Made by a program: the position numbers and the translations under genes. DNA of 64,000 nucleotides from Nocardioides_B sp035634095 (GTDB taxonomy: Bacteria; Actinomycetota; Actinomycetes; Propionibacteriales; Nocardioidaceae), in assembly GCA_035634095.1 (NCBI GenBank), contig DASQDP010000114.1:1-64000 (forward strand). Direction: 5' to 3'. The notes below the pieces were generated by a model. The model was not told the DNA's origin. It worked only from the letters and a program-made list of their open reading frames with translations, and searched no databases. Shown piece by piece: positions 1 through 7,684 of the stretch (its first letter is position 1; each line of letters opens with the position of its first letter).

Positions 1-1101
1 GAGTTTGAGATGACGCAGGGTCATCGAAAGGGTGGAGAGCAGCAAAGTCACCACCACGATGGCCGGGAGGGTGTAAGTGCGGCCCGGCAGCTCGAGCAGC
101 CCGGCATAGAGGTTCTCACCGGTGCCGTTGGCAAGACGTAGGCACCAGGCGGCCACGACTGACAGCAAAAGGAATGGCATGACGATGTCGGTGACGAAGA
201 AGAACGCCAGCGTCGGGGCGTTCTTCACCATCCACGGCAGCATCCGCAGCGTGTTGTACTGGCTGCCTCGGGCCCAGCGCAGCTGCTGCTTCGCCATCTT
301 GCGCAGGTGAACGGGTGCGTCCGTGTACACCAGACTGGTGGACTGGTAGACCGTGCGGTAGCCCCGCTGCAGGGTGAGGTTGGTCAGGGTGCGGTCGTCC
401 GACACCTCGAGGAAGATGCCGAGGAAGCGGCTCGTCATGAACTCCCTCATCGAGTCCTCGAGAACTCCCCGACGGAACGCGATGGTGCGCCCAGGCAAGC
501 AACCCACCGTGCCTAGGACGCTCTGGGCCGGCATCGAGTACAACGCCCGGGAACTCTCCATCCAGTCCGCCCAACGGGTGAGGAAGCAGCGACGCGGGTC
601 GAGGATGCGCTGGCGCGTGGTGGCGCCGCCGATGTCACGCTCCGCGAACGGCTTGACCAGTTCACGTAGGGTGCTGCGGGTCCAGATGGTGTCGCTGTCG
701 ACGAGGACGACGACGTCGCCGGAGGTCGCCTCCACACCTAGGCGCACCGCGTTGCGCTTGCCGGCCACCGGTGTCCACCTCCACCGCACCGCGGGCGCGA
801 ACTCCTCGCAGACCCGCTCCAGATCAGGGTTCCGCGGCCCGTTGATGACCACCACAATCTCCGTCGGCGCCTGCTGGACGATGCGTCGTAGGACGTTGCG
901 GAAGAGCGGCAGCGGCTCGTCGACGACCGGGATCACCACGCTGGTGGTCGTGGTGAACTCCGACTGCCAAGGGCGGTACATCCGGGACAGGAACACCTTG
1001 AGCACCCACACCAGCCAGGTCAGCAGCACGAACAGCGAGAACAAGTAGAAGTGCCCGTGCTGCGTCAGCGTGTGGCGCAACTCGAGGATCGCGATGAACA
1101 C
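1..1101 (-). CDS. Processive membrane glycosyltransferase, family 2 (partial, 3' end outside window)
   Basis: The first 367 residues are present and the gene runs off the window at position 1. Family 2 glycosyltransferases of the hyaluronan/chitin/cellulose synthase type polymerise sugars from UDP-sugars at the membrane. An N-terminal membrane segment (about residues 17-38) precedes the catalytic domain; visible motifs are a VAGKRNA segment (112-118), the metal-binding DSD (135-137), SDDR (234-237) where synthases usually have an ED acceptor-site motif, and QQLRW (272-276), the Q-x-x-R-W signature of processive enzymes. Further membrane helices follow from about 297. The GTG start lies 3 bases after the stop of the upstream acyltransferase gene and has AAGGAG nine bases before it, so the two genes form an operon. 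The product is likely an exopolysaccharide or capsule; the sugar cannot be read from sequence. Confidence 0.9.
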   Translation of the reverse strand, partial: MFIAILELRHTLTQHGHFYLFSLFVLLTWLVWVLKVFLSRMYRPWQSEFTTTTSVVIPVVDEPLPLFRNVLRRIVQQAPTEIVVVINGPRNPDLERVCEEFAPAVRWRWTPVAGKRNAVRLGVEATSGDVVVLVDSDTIWTRSTLRELVKPFAERDIGGATTRQRILDPRRCFLTRWADWMESSRALYSMPAQSVLGTVGCLPGRTIAFRRGVLEDSMREFMTSRFLGIFLEVSDDRTLTNLTLQRGYRTVYQSTSLVYTDAPVHLRKMAKQQLRWARGSQYNTLRMLPWMVKNAPTLAFFFVTDIVMPFLLLSVVAAWCLRLANGTGENLYAGLLELPGRTYTLPAIVVVTLLLSTLSMTLRHLKL

Positions 1102-1104
1102 GGC

Positions 1105-3258
1105 TCACAGCTCCTTGCCGGTGCGACCGGCGCGCTGGATGGCGGGCCACAGTGCCGGCGCGAGCCAGCGACTGTAGGGAACGGTCATGTGAGACTGGTC
1201 GCGGTACACCAGGACGTTGCCGACCACTGCCGCACACCGGCCGGACGAACAGAACCAGCGCTGCGGATCCACGAAGCCGAACCCGGCCGCCCGCAGTGCC
1301 GGCGCGAGGGCCCGGTGGCGGTCGGGATAGGTGTGGGCCTTGTCCAGCGCGAAGGTACAGGCGCGTACGTCGCCGAGGTTGGCGGCTACGCAGGCCGGCA
1401 GGTCGAACTGCGGAATGGGCGTGTCCTGCACGTAGACCACCCGGCTGTGCCCATCCCGGCGCAGCTCACTGAGGGTCTGCACCGTGGCGGCGGCGAAGGT
1501 CGTCGGGGGCACGGAGGACGATGCGACGTTCTCCGACTGTCCTACGATGACCAGTTCGGGACGCAGCGCCCGGATCCGCGCGACCGTGCCTGCCCGCCAC
1601 TGGTCGCACTCGGTGTACTCGCGGTTGAGCACCGGGTTCACAACGGTGAGCCGGGCCGCAGGACACGCCGCCTTGGTCCAGGTGATCACTCGCCAGTGCT
1701 CCTCGATCGCCATGGCATTGACCGCCGGGAACCACTGCTCCATCCGGGAGTCACCGAACAGCACGACCGTCTTGGTCCCCTTTGGGTCGCCGTAGACGCA
1801 GTCGTCCTGCTCGATCTGCGTGAAGCCGGCTTGGCACGGCAGCTCGTACGTGTTGTGGGTGCCGGGCTCAGTTGAGGGATGCGGCAGGCTGTCGGACGCG
1901 TCGGCCGGCTGCGGCGTGAGGTTCCTCGGCGCGGCGACTGTGTTGAGACCTTTAGCGACGGCACGCCGTACCACGCCCGGCGCCCGGCGCTCGTCGCTCG
2001 TGGCCGCGAGGCTCGTCGTCGCCCCCGAGCCGGTAACGCTCGGCGCGTAGGTGATTACGAGCACGGACGCCCCGACGACGGTCGCGGACAAGAGGCCCCC
2101 CAGTGCCAGCCACCGCAGCGTGGGCAGGCGGATCCGGCGGGCGGGCTCCTCGACGAGAAGGTAAGTGACCAGCGACGTGGCCAGCGAGAGCCACAGCACC
2201 GCGCACGACTCGAGCGTCGAGAGCTCGTGGCCGACGACGTGCGGCGCCAGCACGAGCATCGGCCAGTGCCAGAGGTACCAGGCGTAGGAGATCCGGCCGA
2301 GGCACTGAATCAACGGCTCTCCGAGCACCCGCTCCACCCCCACCCGGGGGCCACAACCGGCGGCGATCACCGCGGCTGCACCGCCCACAGGCAGCCAGGC
2401 GGCCGTCCCCGGGAACGGGGTCGCGTCGCTGTAGCGCGCCGCTGCGGCGACGATCGCGACCAGCCCGGTCCACCCGCAGAGTCCTGCGAGCCGCCGGGGC
2501 ACCCGGCTGAGTGGGACGGCCGTCAGGGCCAGCAGCGCCCCGACTCCCAGCTCCCAGGCCCGGGTGTGCAGGGAGAAGTAGGCCCACGGGGCCGAGCTGG
2601 ACGTGACCTGGACGGAGGCGATCGAGGAGGCCACGACGACTGCTGCGACAGCGACGCCGAGCAGCAGCCGGCCACGGCTGCGTCCGGCCGCGAGCAGGGC
2701 GGCGACCACCAGCGGCCAGAGGAGGTAGAACTGCTCCTCGACGGCGAGGGACCAGAAGTGCTGGAGCGGCGACGCCGCGGTCCCGAGGTGCTGGTAGTCG
2801 GTGCCGGCCGCGGCGAGTCGGTAGTTGAGACCGTAGACCGTGGTGACGACCGCGTCCACGGCGATGTCGCGGACCTGCAGCACCGGCGCCCACATCCTCG
2901 CCGCCGCCACCGTGGCGATGACGACGAGCACGGCGGCGGGGAGAAGCCGGCGCACCCGGTGGGCGTAGAAGACCGGAAGGGCGGCGATCCCGCGGGCCTC
3001 GACGCTTCCGACCAGCTGGCGGGTGATCAGGAACCCCGAGATCACGAAGAACACGTCGACGCCCACGTAGCCTCCCGGCAGCCCGAGCCCGGCGTGGTAG
3101 AGCACCACGGTGAGCACCGCGACGGCGCGGAGTCCCTCGATGTCGGGGCGATAGGAGCGGGGCGTGTCAGGACGAGCGGTCGCCGGGGCTGTGCTGGCGG
3201 GCGTGGCTGGGCTGGTGGAGTGGCTGGAGGCAGAGCCCCTGACCTGCAGGGTCGTCAT
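1105..3258 (-). CDS. Acyltransferase-3 / SGNH-hydrolase fusion (OatA-like)
   Basis: This 717-residue protein has the OatA/acyltransferase-3 layout: an integral membrane acyltransferase domain (about residues 36-400, around ten helices, starting RPDIEGLRAVAVLTVVLYHAG with the conserved His55) joined to an extracytoplasmic SGNH domain. The SGNH nucleophile block is GDSRMEQW (near residue 500) and the catalytic Asp/His pair is the DQSHMT motif near the C terminus. Such enzymes O-acetylate peptidoglycan, glycolipids or exopolysaccharide using a cytoplasmic acyl donor. A Ser/Thr/Ala/Pro-rich tail of about 34 residues precedes the first helix. The ATG start has GGAGGG eight bases upstream. It is the first gene of an operon with the polysaccharide synthase downstream, so I infer that it acetylates that polymer; a peptidoglycan role is the alternative. 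Confidence 0.9.
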   Translation of the reverse strand: MTTLQVRGSASSHSTSPATPASTAPATARPDTPRSYRPDIEGLRAVAVLTVVLYHAGLGLPGGYVGVDVFFVISGFLITRQLVGSVEARGIAALPVFYAHRVRRLLPAAVLVVIATVAAARMWAPVLQVRDIAVDAVVTTVYGLNYRLAAAGTDYQHLGTAASPLQHFWSLAVEEQFYLLWPLVVAALLAAGRSRGRLLLGVAVAAVVVASSIASVQVTSSSAPWAYFSLHTRAWELGVGALLALTAVPLSRVPRRLAGLCGWTGLVAIVAAAARYSDATPFPGTAAWLPVGGAAAVIAAGCGPRVGVERVLGEPLIQCLGRISYAWYLWHWPMLVLAPHVVGHELSTLESCAVLWLSLATSLVTYLLVEEPARRIRLPTLRWLALGGLLSATVVGASVLVITYAPSVTGSGATTSLAATSDERRAPGVVRRAVAKGLNTVAAPRNLTPQPADASDSLPHPSTEPGTHNTYELPCQAGFTQIEQDDCVYGDPKGTKTVVLFGDSRMEQWFPAVNAMAIEEHWRVITWTKAACPAARLTVVNPVLNREYTECDQWRAGTVARIRALRPELVIVGQSENVASSSVPPTTFAAATVQTLSELRRDGHSRVVYVQDTPIPQFDLPACVAANLGDVRACTFALDKAHTYPDRHRALAPALRAAGFGFVDPQRWFCSSGRCAAVVGNVLVYRDQSHMTVPYSRWLAPALWPAIQRAGRTGKEL

Positions 3259-3358
3259 ACTGATCCCTCCAAGGCTGACGCATTAGTAAAGATAACGCGA
3301 CGAAGCAACGACTATAGGCGACGTTCGGACCCCGTGGTCCGGGTCGGGAGTGTGAGCC

Positions 3359-3859
3359 GTGACACGCAGACCAGGCCCTGAGCCTGCGGCCCCCGGGCAG
3401 GAGTCGGTATGGGACTACCCACGCCCGCCGCGCCTGGAGCCGACGACCTCGGTGATCGAGGTGGTGCTCGGCGGCCGCCTCGTGGCGCGCACCGACCGCG
3501 CCTTCCGGGTGCTCGAGACCAGCCACCCACCGACGTACTACCTGCCTCGCTCGTGCTTCGCCGCGGGGTCGCTGCGCGAGGCCGCGGGGGGGTCGTTCTG
3601 CGAGTGGAAGGGACAGGCTTCCTACCTCGACGTGCTGGGCGGGGACGCCATCGCCCCACGAGCGGCATGGTTCTACGCCTCCCCGACTGCCCCCTTCGCC
3701 GCCCTCGTCGACACCGTGGCGCTCTACCCAGGGGCCATGGACCGGTGCACCGTGGACGGCGAGCTGGTGCGTGCGCAGCCGGGTGGCTTCTACGGCGGCT
3801 GGGTCACCTCGGCGGTGGTCGGGCCGGTCAAGGGTGAGCCGGGCACGTCGTCCTGGTAG
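3359..3859 (+). CDS. DUF427 domain protein
   Basis: The 166-residue product matches the DUF427 family (compact beta-rich proteins). Diagnostic features are the central R-C-F-A ... F-C-E-W-K-G-x-A-x-Y sequence (about residues 64-90) followed by A-W-F-Y-x-x-P (about 103-109). The function is not established; members are widespread in actinobacteria and often stand alone. The GTG start has GGGAG eight bases upstream. The gene is divergent from the acyltransferase gene across about 100 bp and is followed by a hairpin at 3870-3899, so it is probably monocistronic. No signal peptide or membrane segment is visible, so it should be cytoplasmic. Confidence 0.85.
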   Translation: MTRRPGPEPAAPGQESVWDYPRPPRLEPTTSVIEVVLGGRLVARTDRAFRVLETSHPPTYYLPRSCFAAGSLREAAGGSFCEWKGQASYLDVLGGDAIAPRAAWFYASPTAPFAALVDTVALYPGAMDRCTVDGELVRAQPGGFYGGWVTSAVVGPVKGEPGTSSW

Positions 3860-3869
3860 CCGAGGCCGC

Positions 3870-3899
3870 GACCCGCGGGCCGACTACCGGCCGCGGGTC
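3870..3899 (+). terminator. Stem-loop after DUF427 gene
   Basis: GACCCGCGG (3870-3878) and CCGCGGGTC (3891-3899) form a GC-rich hairpin 10 bp past the stop codon. There is no T tract, which is common for actinobacterial terminators. Confidence 0.5.
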
Positions 3900-3975
3900 G
3901 ACCCAGGACATAGGCTGGTGCGGACACGCCCCGCAGAGCAGCAGCCGCGGGCAGACAAGGGAGCCGGCGACGCCG

Positions 3976-4971
3976 ATGAAGAGGCAGGACCTCACGCTCG
4001 TGGGACTGACCGACGACAGCTCCAGGCTGGTGCTGGTCAGCGACTCGGGCGAGGAGTTCACCCTTCCGGCCGACACCCGACTCCGGGCCGCGCTCCGCGG
4101 CGAGCACGCCCGACTCGGCCAGTTGGAGATCACCATGGAAAGCACCCTCCGTCCCCGTGACATCCAGGCTCGGATCCGCTCCGGCGCGACACCCGAGCAG
4201 GTCGCCGTGGCGGCCCAGACCACTCTCGAGCGGGTGATGGGTTACGCAGTGCCGGTGCTCGCCGAGCGCGCCCACATCGCCGGCCGCGCGCAGCGTGCGA
4301 CAGTGCGGCGGGCGAACGGCGAGGGGCCAGGCCGGGTGCTGGCGGACGCCGTCGCGGAGCGGCTGCACAGCCGCAACGTGGACCCCGGCTCGGTGGAGTG
4401 GGACGCGTGGCGGCGCGACGACGGCCGGTGGTCGCTGGTGGCCGACTACCGCTCCGGGGAGAGCGCCCGCCATGCCGAGTTCGTCTTCGACGCGCCGGGG
4501 AGCTACGTGGTCGCCGAGGACGACGAGGCGCGCTGGCTGGTCGGCGAGCAGACCGCGGTCAAGGGACCGCAGCCGCGGGCCACTCCGGGGCCACGCCGGC
4601 TGTCAGCGGTCGGGCACGAGGACTCGCTGCCGCTCGGCGAGGACGCTCTCGAGCTGGTCAGCGAGCAGCGTCCGGCCGCCGCGACCGGGACGACCGGTGA
4701 CACCGACTGGATCGCCACCCAGGCCAGTGACCGGCCCCAGCAGGTGGATGCGCCAGCGGCACCCGCCGAGCTGGGCAGCGAGGCCGACGAGGTGCAGCCG
4801 GGGGCGCCGGAGGCCCGGGTGCAGGCTGACGAGGCCGAGCCGGAAGCCGAGGCGGCAGAGGTGGACCCGGAGCCGTCGGCCCGGGAGTCGGCTCCGCCCG
4901 CGGCGCGCCGGCGACGGGCATCCGTGCCGAGCTGGGACGAGATCATGTTCGGCGGCGGCAAGCGCGAGTAG
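3976..4971 (+). CDS. sepH: Septation protein SepH (DUF3071)
   Basis: The 331-residue product has the DUF3071 (SepH) N-terminal domain: a beta-rich start (KRQDLTLVGLTDDSSRLVLVS) and a helix-turn-helix-like segment at about residues 54-105 (LRPRDIQARIRSGATPEQVAVAAQ). The C-terminal half (about 195-315) is acidic and low-complexity, ending in a conserved basic/aromatic patch (RRRRASVPSWDEIMFG). In Streptomyces SepH stimulates FtsZ assembly and promotes division septa; both the N-terminal domain and the short conserved C-terminal motif are typical. Proximity to tdk, the acetyltransferase fusion, parC, parE and sigA matches the conserved actinobacterial order. An ATG start with GGGAG upstream is used. 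A perfect hairpin follows the stop codon. Confidence 0.93.
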   Translation: MKRQDLTLVGLTDDSSRLVLVSDSGEEFTLPADTRLRAALRGEHARLGQLEITMESTLRPRDIQARIRSGATPEQVAVAAQTTLERVMGYAVPVLAERAHIAGRAQRATVRRANGEGPGRVLADAVAERLHSRNVDPGSVEWDAWRRDDGRWSLVADYRSGESARHAEFVFDAPGSYVVAEDDEARWLVGEQTAVKGPQPRATPGPRRLSAVGHEDSLPLGEDALELVSEQRPAAATGTTGDTDWIATQASDRPQQVDAPAAPAELGSEADEVQPGAPEARVQADEAEPEAEAAEVDPEPSARESAPPAARRRRASVPSWDEIMFGGGKRE

Positions 4972-4981
4972 CGCGCCGGCT

Positions 4982-4998
4982 GCCTGCGTCCCGCAGGC
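4982..4998 (+). terminator. Terminator hairpin after sepH
   Basis: GCCTGCG / CGCAGGC with a 3-base loop (TCC) begins 10 bp after the sepH stop. The stem is perfect but there is no T run. Confidence 0.55.
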
Positions 4999-5101
4999 TG
5001 GAAGAGTCGGGGAGCCGGCCCCTGGGAGATCACCGACCCCCCGACCCCTCCAGTAAACGACACAAGCGCACTCGCGTCACGTACCCAATCGAGTCAAGTT
5101 T

Positions 5102-5130
5102 CCGAGACGGTCATCTCGGCGCTCCCGAGA
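5102..5130. terminator. Alternating CCGAGA/TCTCGG stem-loops between sepH and tdk
   Basis: CCGAGA (5102-5107), TCTCGG (5114-5119) and CCGAGA (5125-5130) allow two mutually exclusive 6-bp stems. The convergent setting of sepH and tdk suggests bidirectional termination. The remaining 4999-5225 shows no convincing gene. Confidence 0.4.
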
Positions 5131-5225
5131 CCACCGGTCCGGCGCGGGTGGGCTGCTGCCGTCGACCTCCGGTGCAGCCTGAGGGTGGCGGGCCTCGAGG
5201 CGATGCGGACGGCGGGGAGCGGACC

Positions 5226-5891
5226 CTACTCGAAGGGCAGCGGCTCCCCGATCATGGACACCGCCTGCGCGCGGGAGGCGGTCAGCCGCCGCCGGTGGTG
5301 CTGGCGGCAGAGCACCTCGTATCCCACCTCGTCGGTGGCCCGACCGGCGTCCTGACCCTCCCCGGGGACGTCCCCGACCACGATCACCTCCCCCTCGATG
5401 ACCATCTCGCCGTTGACGGTCCGCGCGTTGTGGGTGGCCCGTTTGCCGCACCAGCAAAGAGCCTCGACCTGCAGCACGTGCACCCGGTCGGCCAGCTCCA
5501 CGAGCCGCGCCGAGCCGGGGAACAGCACGGTGCGGAAGTCGGTGAGGATGCCGAACGCGAACACGTCGACCTGCAGCTCGTCGACGACGCGGGCGAGCTG
5601 GTCGACCTGCGCCGCGGTGTAGAACTGGGCCTCGTCGCAGATCAGGTAGTCCACGCGCGCGCCTCTGGTGAGCAGGTCCACCACGTGACCCCAGAGGTCG
5701 AGGTCCGGTGCGACCTCCAGGGCCGCGGAGCGCAGGCCGAGCCGGCTGGACACCGTGGCGGCTCCGGCCCGGTCCCGGCAGCTGAACAGTCGGCCGGCCC
5801 GTCCGCGGGCGGCGTGGTTGTGGTGCGTCTGCAGGGCGAGGGTCGACTTCCCCGAGTCCATGGTCCCGGTGAAGAACTGCAGCTCGGCCAC
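5226..5891 (-). CDS. tdk: Thymidine kinase
   Basis: This 221-residue type II thymidine kinase phosphorylates thymidine with ATP in the pyrimidine salvage pathway. The P-loop is GTMDSGKST (9-17), the catalytic base is Glu87 in DEAQF (86-90), and the structural zinc site is formed by Cys146, Cys148, Cys195 and His198. The length is slightly above the family's usual ~200. It is the last gene of a minus-strand group: its ATG lies 4 bp after the stop of the phosphodiesterase gene, so the two are translationally close. Confidence 0.96.
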   Translation of the reverse strand: MAELQFFTGTMDSGKSTLALQTHHNHAARGRAGRLFSCRDRAGAATVSSRLGLRSAALEVAPDLDLWGHVVDLLTRGARVDYLICDEAQFYTAAQVDQLARVVDELQVDVFAFGILTDFRTVLFPGSARLVELADRVHVLQVEALCWCGKRATHNARTVNGEMVIEGEVIVVGDVPGEGQDAGRATDEVGYEVLCRQHHRRRLTASRAQAVSMIGEPLPFE

Positions 5892-5895
5892 GACG

Positions 5896-7017
5896 TCAGA
5901 GCACCAGGACGGGGACCAGCATCTCCGCCGAGGTCAGCGACCCGTGCAGCCCCACCAGCCGGGTCTCGTAGGGGAACACCGACGTGCTCATCACCGAGAA
6001 CGATCCGCGCGCGGCGACCATCACGTCCCCGAGCCGCGGGCGTACGACGGGCGCGACCGCCCCGAACCAGCCGCGGGCGACCGCGTCATCACGCGACAGG
6101 ACCTCTGCACGGTCGCCCAGCACGGAGCGCCACCCCGCCACCACGTCGTCGACGGCACCGCCGCGGCAGTACAGGTGCCGGAACCGGGCCTCGCCGCCCA
6201 GCAGCGCGACGCCGTCCAGGAGGCCAGGCTCCGCGTCCACGTCGATCCGGTCCTCCGGCGGGGAGTCCACCATGCCGTGGTCCGCGAGCACCAGGATGCG
6301 GGTGGAGGAGGGCAGCGTCTCGCGCAGCTGCTCGGCCGCCGCGTCCACCATGGCCAGCTGCAGGCGCCAGGAGGTCGACCCGACGCCGTAGCGGTGACCC
6401 GTCCAGTCCAGGTCGCCCTCGTACATGTAGGTCAGCGACGTCCCGGACGAGGAGTGCTCCAGGACCGCGGCCATCCGCTCCCCGAGCTTGTCCGCGCCGA
6501 TGAACTCCGCGCCCCGCTGGCCGGCGACGGTCAGCCCGGACCCGGCGAACTCGCGCTTGTTCACGACCGCCGTGCTGACACCCGCGGCAGCGAGCCGCTC
6601 GAAGGCGGTCGGGTGCGGCTGCCACTGCCGCGGGTCCACGGACTTGTTCCAGGTGAGCGCGTTGAGCAGGTCGTCGGTGCCCGGGATCCGCGAGGTGAAG
6701 CCCACCACGCCGTGCGTGCCGGGCACCAGCGCGGTGCCCAGCGAGGTGAGGCTGGTCGCGGTCGTGGAGGGGACCCCGACCGTGGCGGGAGGCCGGTCGT
6801 CGAGCACCGAGTGCAGGAACGGCGCGTCCGCCGGATGGTCGCGCAGCAGCTCGTAGCCCAGACCGTCGACGAGGAAGACCACATAGGTGTCGGCTTCAGG
6901 CAGGCGCAGCGACGTGCGGGGCAGCCCGGCGTCCACCCGCAGCGCCCGGGCCACCGCCGGCAGCACGTCCCCCAGCGAGCAGTCCTCGTAGGCCGGCTCG
7001 ACGAAGTCGGCGCTCAT
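5896..7017 (-). CDS. Alkaline phosphatase family / nucleotide pyrophosphatase-like protein
   Basis: This 373-residue protein belongs to the type I phosphodiesterase/nucleotide pyrophosphatase family in the alkaline phosphatase superfamily. Metal-site and nucleophile elements are VDGLG (Asp51), the STTATS nucleophile threonines at about 84-88, ADHGMVD (about residue 250) and GLHGS near the C terminus. No signal peptide is visible, so a cytoplasmic phosphodiester or pyrophosphate hydrolase is expected; the substrate is unknown. The same gene sits beside tdk and the acetyltransferase fusion in many actinobacteria. The ATG start is 40 bp downstream of the DUF5998 stop. Confidence 0.88.
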   Translation of the reverse strand: MSADFVEPAYEDCSLGDVLPAVARALRVDAGLPRTSLRLPEADTYVVFLVDGLGYELLRDHPADAPFLHSVLDDRPPATVGVPSTTATSLTSLGTALVPGTHGVVGFTSRIPGTDDLLNALTWNKSVDPRQWQPHPTAFERLAAAGVSTAVVNKREFAGSGLTVAGQRGAEFIGADKLGERMAAVLEHSSSGTSLTYMYEGDLDWTGHRYGVGSTSWRLQLAMVDAAAEQLRETLPSSTRILVLADHGMVDSPPEDRIDVDAEPGLLDGVALLGGEARFRHLYCRGGAVDDVVAGWRSVLGDRAEVLSRDDAVARGWFGAVAPVVRPRLGDVMVAARGSFSVMSTSVFPYETRLVGLHGSLTSAEMLVPVLVL

Positions 7018-7057
7018 CCGGCGAGGCTCATGCGGCGTGGCGGGTCATGCGCGGCGC

Positions 7058-7642
7058 TCAGCCCGCTGTGCGCGCGGAGAGTGCGTCGGCGAAGCCGAGA
7101 AGGTTGGCGACCGCCTCGGGCCCCTCGGCCGCCGCGCTCACCCGCAGCGAGAAGTCGTCGGAGGAGAGCACGCCGGTGTAGCCGTGGTCCGCCTCGCAGT
7201 CAGGGTCGGAGCAGCCCGCGGGCTCGAGGTCGATGCGTCCCACCGATCCCCAGCCGATGGTGAGCACCGCCTCGTTGGCGCCCGGCGACGGAATCGGCCG
7301 CCCGGCGTAGTCCTGCGGGTTCGCCACCATCCGGTTGACGACCACCGAGCGGATCGCCGAGAGCGTGACCGCCTCGGTGGAGCTCGACGTGTACGGCGCC
7401 GGGAGCAGGTCGTCCGGGGCGTGCTCGTCGGTGTGGGCCAGGATCAGCCGGCTGGCAGTCAGCACCAGCACCGTCACGTGACGCCGGACCTCGTCGCGCT
7501 CGTCGATCGTCGGCTCGTGGTGCACCAGGTAGGACACCACGTGCTCGCCGGCGACCGCGGAGCTGACGGCTGCCGAAACCACGTCGGGGTAGTAGCCGGA
7601 CTTCTCGATCGCCACCCGAAGGGAGTCGGTGAGGTCGGTCAT
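7058..7642 (-). CDS. DUF5998 family protein
   Basis: The 194-residue product matches actinobacterial DUF5998. It is soluble, with a beta-rich region containing LTASRLILAHTDEH and a short cysteine-containing loop CSDPDCEADHGYTG (about residues 147-160) that could bind metal. Its function is unknown. I start at the second methionine (MTDLTDSL) because a CATGCT hexamer ends 7 bases upstream of it, fitting a leaderless transcript; an ATG four codons earlier would have no promoter or ribosome-site support. Confidence 0.82.
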   Translation of the reverse strand: MTDLTDSLRVAIEKSGYYPDVVSAAVSSAVAGEHVVSYLVHHEPTIDERDEVRRHVTVLVLTASRLILAHTDEHAPDDLLPAPYTSSSTEAVTLSAIRSVVVNRMVANPQDYAGRPIPSPGANEAVLTIGWGSVGRIDLEPAGCSDPDCEADHGYTGVLSSDDFSLRVSAAAEGPEAVANLLGFADALSARTAG

Positions 7643-7649
7643 GCCGCAC

Positions 7650-7655
7650 AGCATG
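7650..7655 (-). promoter_or_regulatory. Candidate leaderless -10 of DUF5998 gene
   Basis: CATGCT on the minus strand is followed by 7 bases and the ATG at 7642. Confidence 0.45.
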
Positions 7656-7684
7656 TCACGCGGCCGGAGCGCCGGATCGGGCGC

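Noticed and set aside
1879..3381. A 500-codon plus-strand frame opposite the acyltransferase gene
   Set aside because: Its product is Arg/Gly/Asp/His-rich without motifs; the minus-strand frame encodes a clear acyltransferase.
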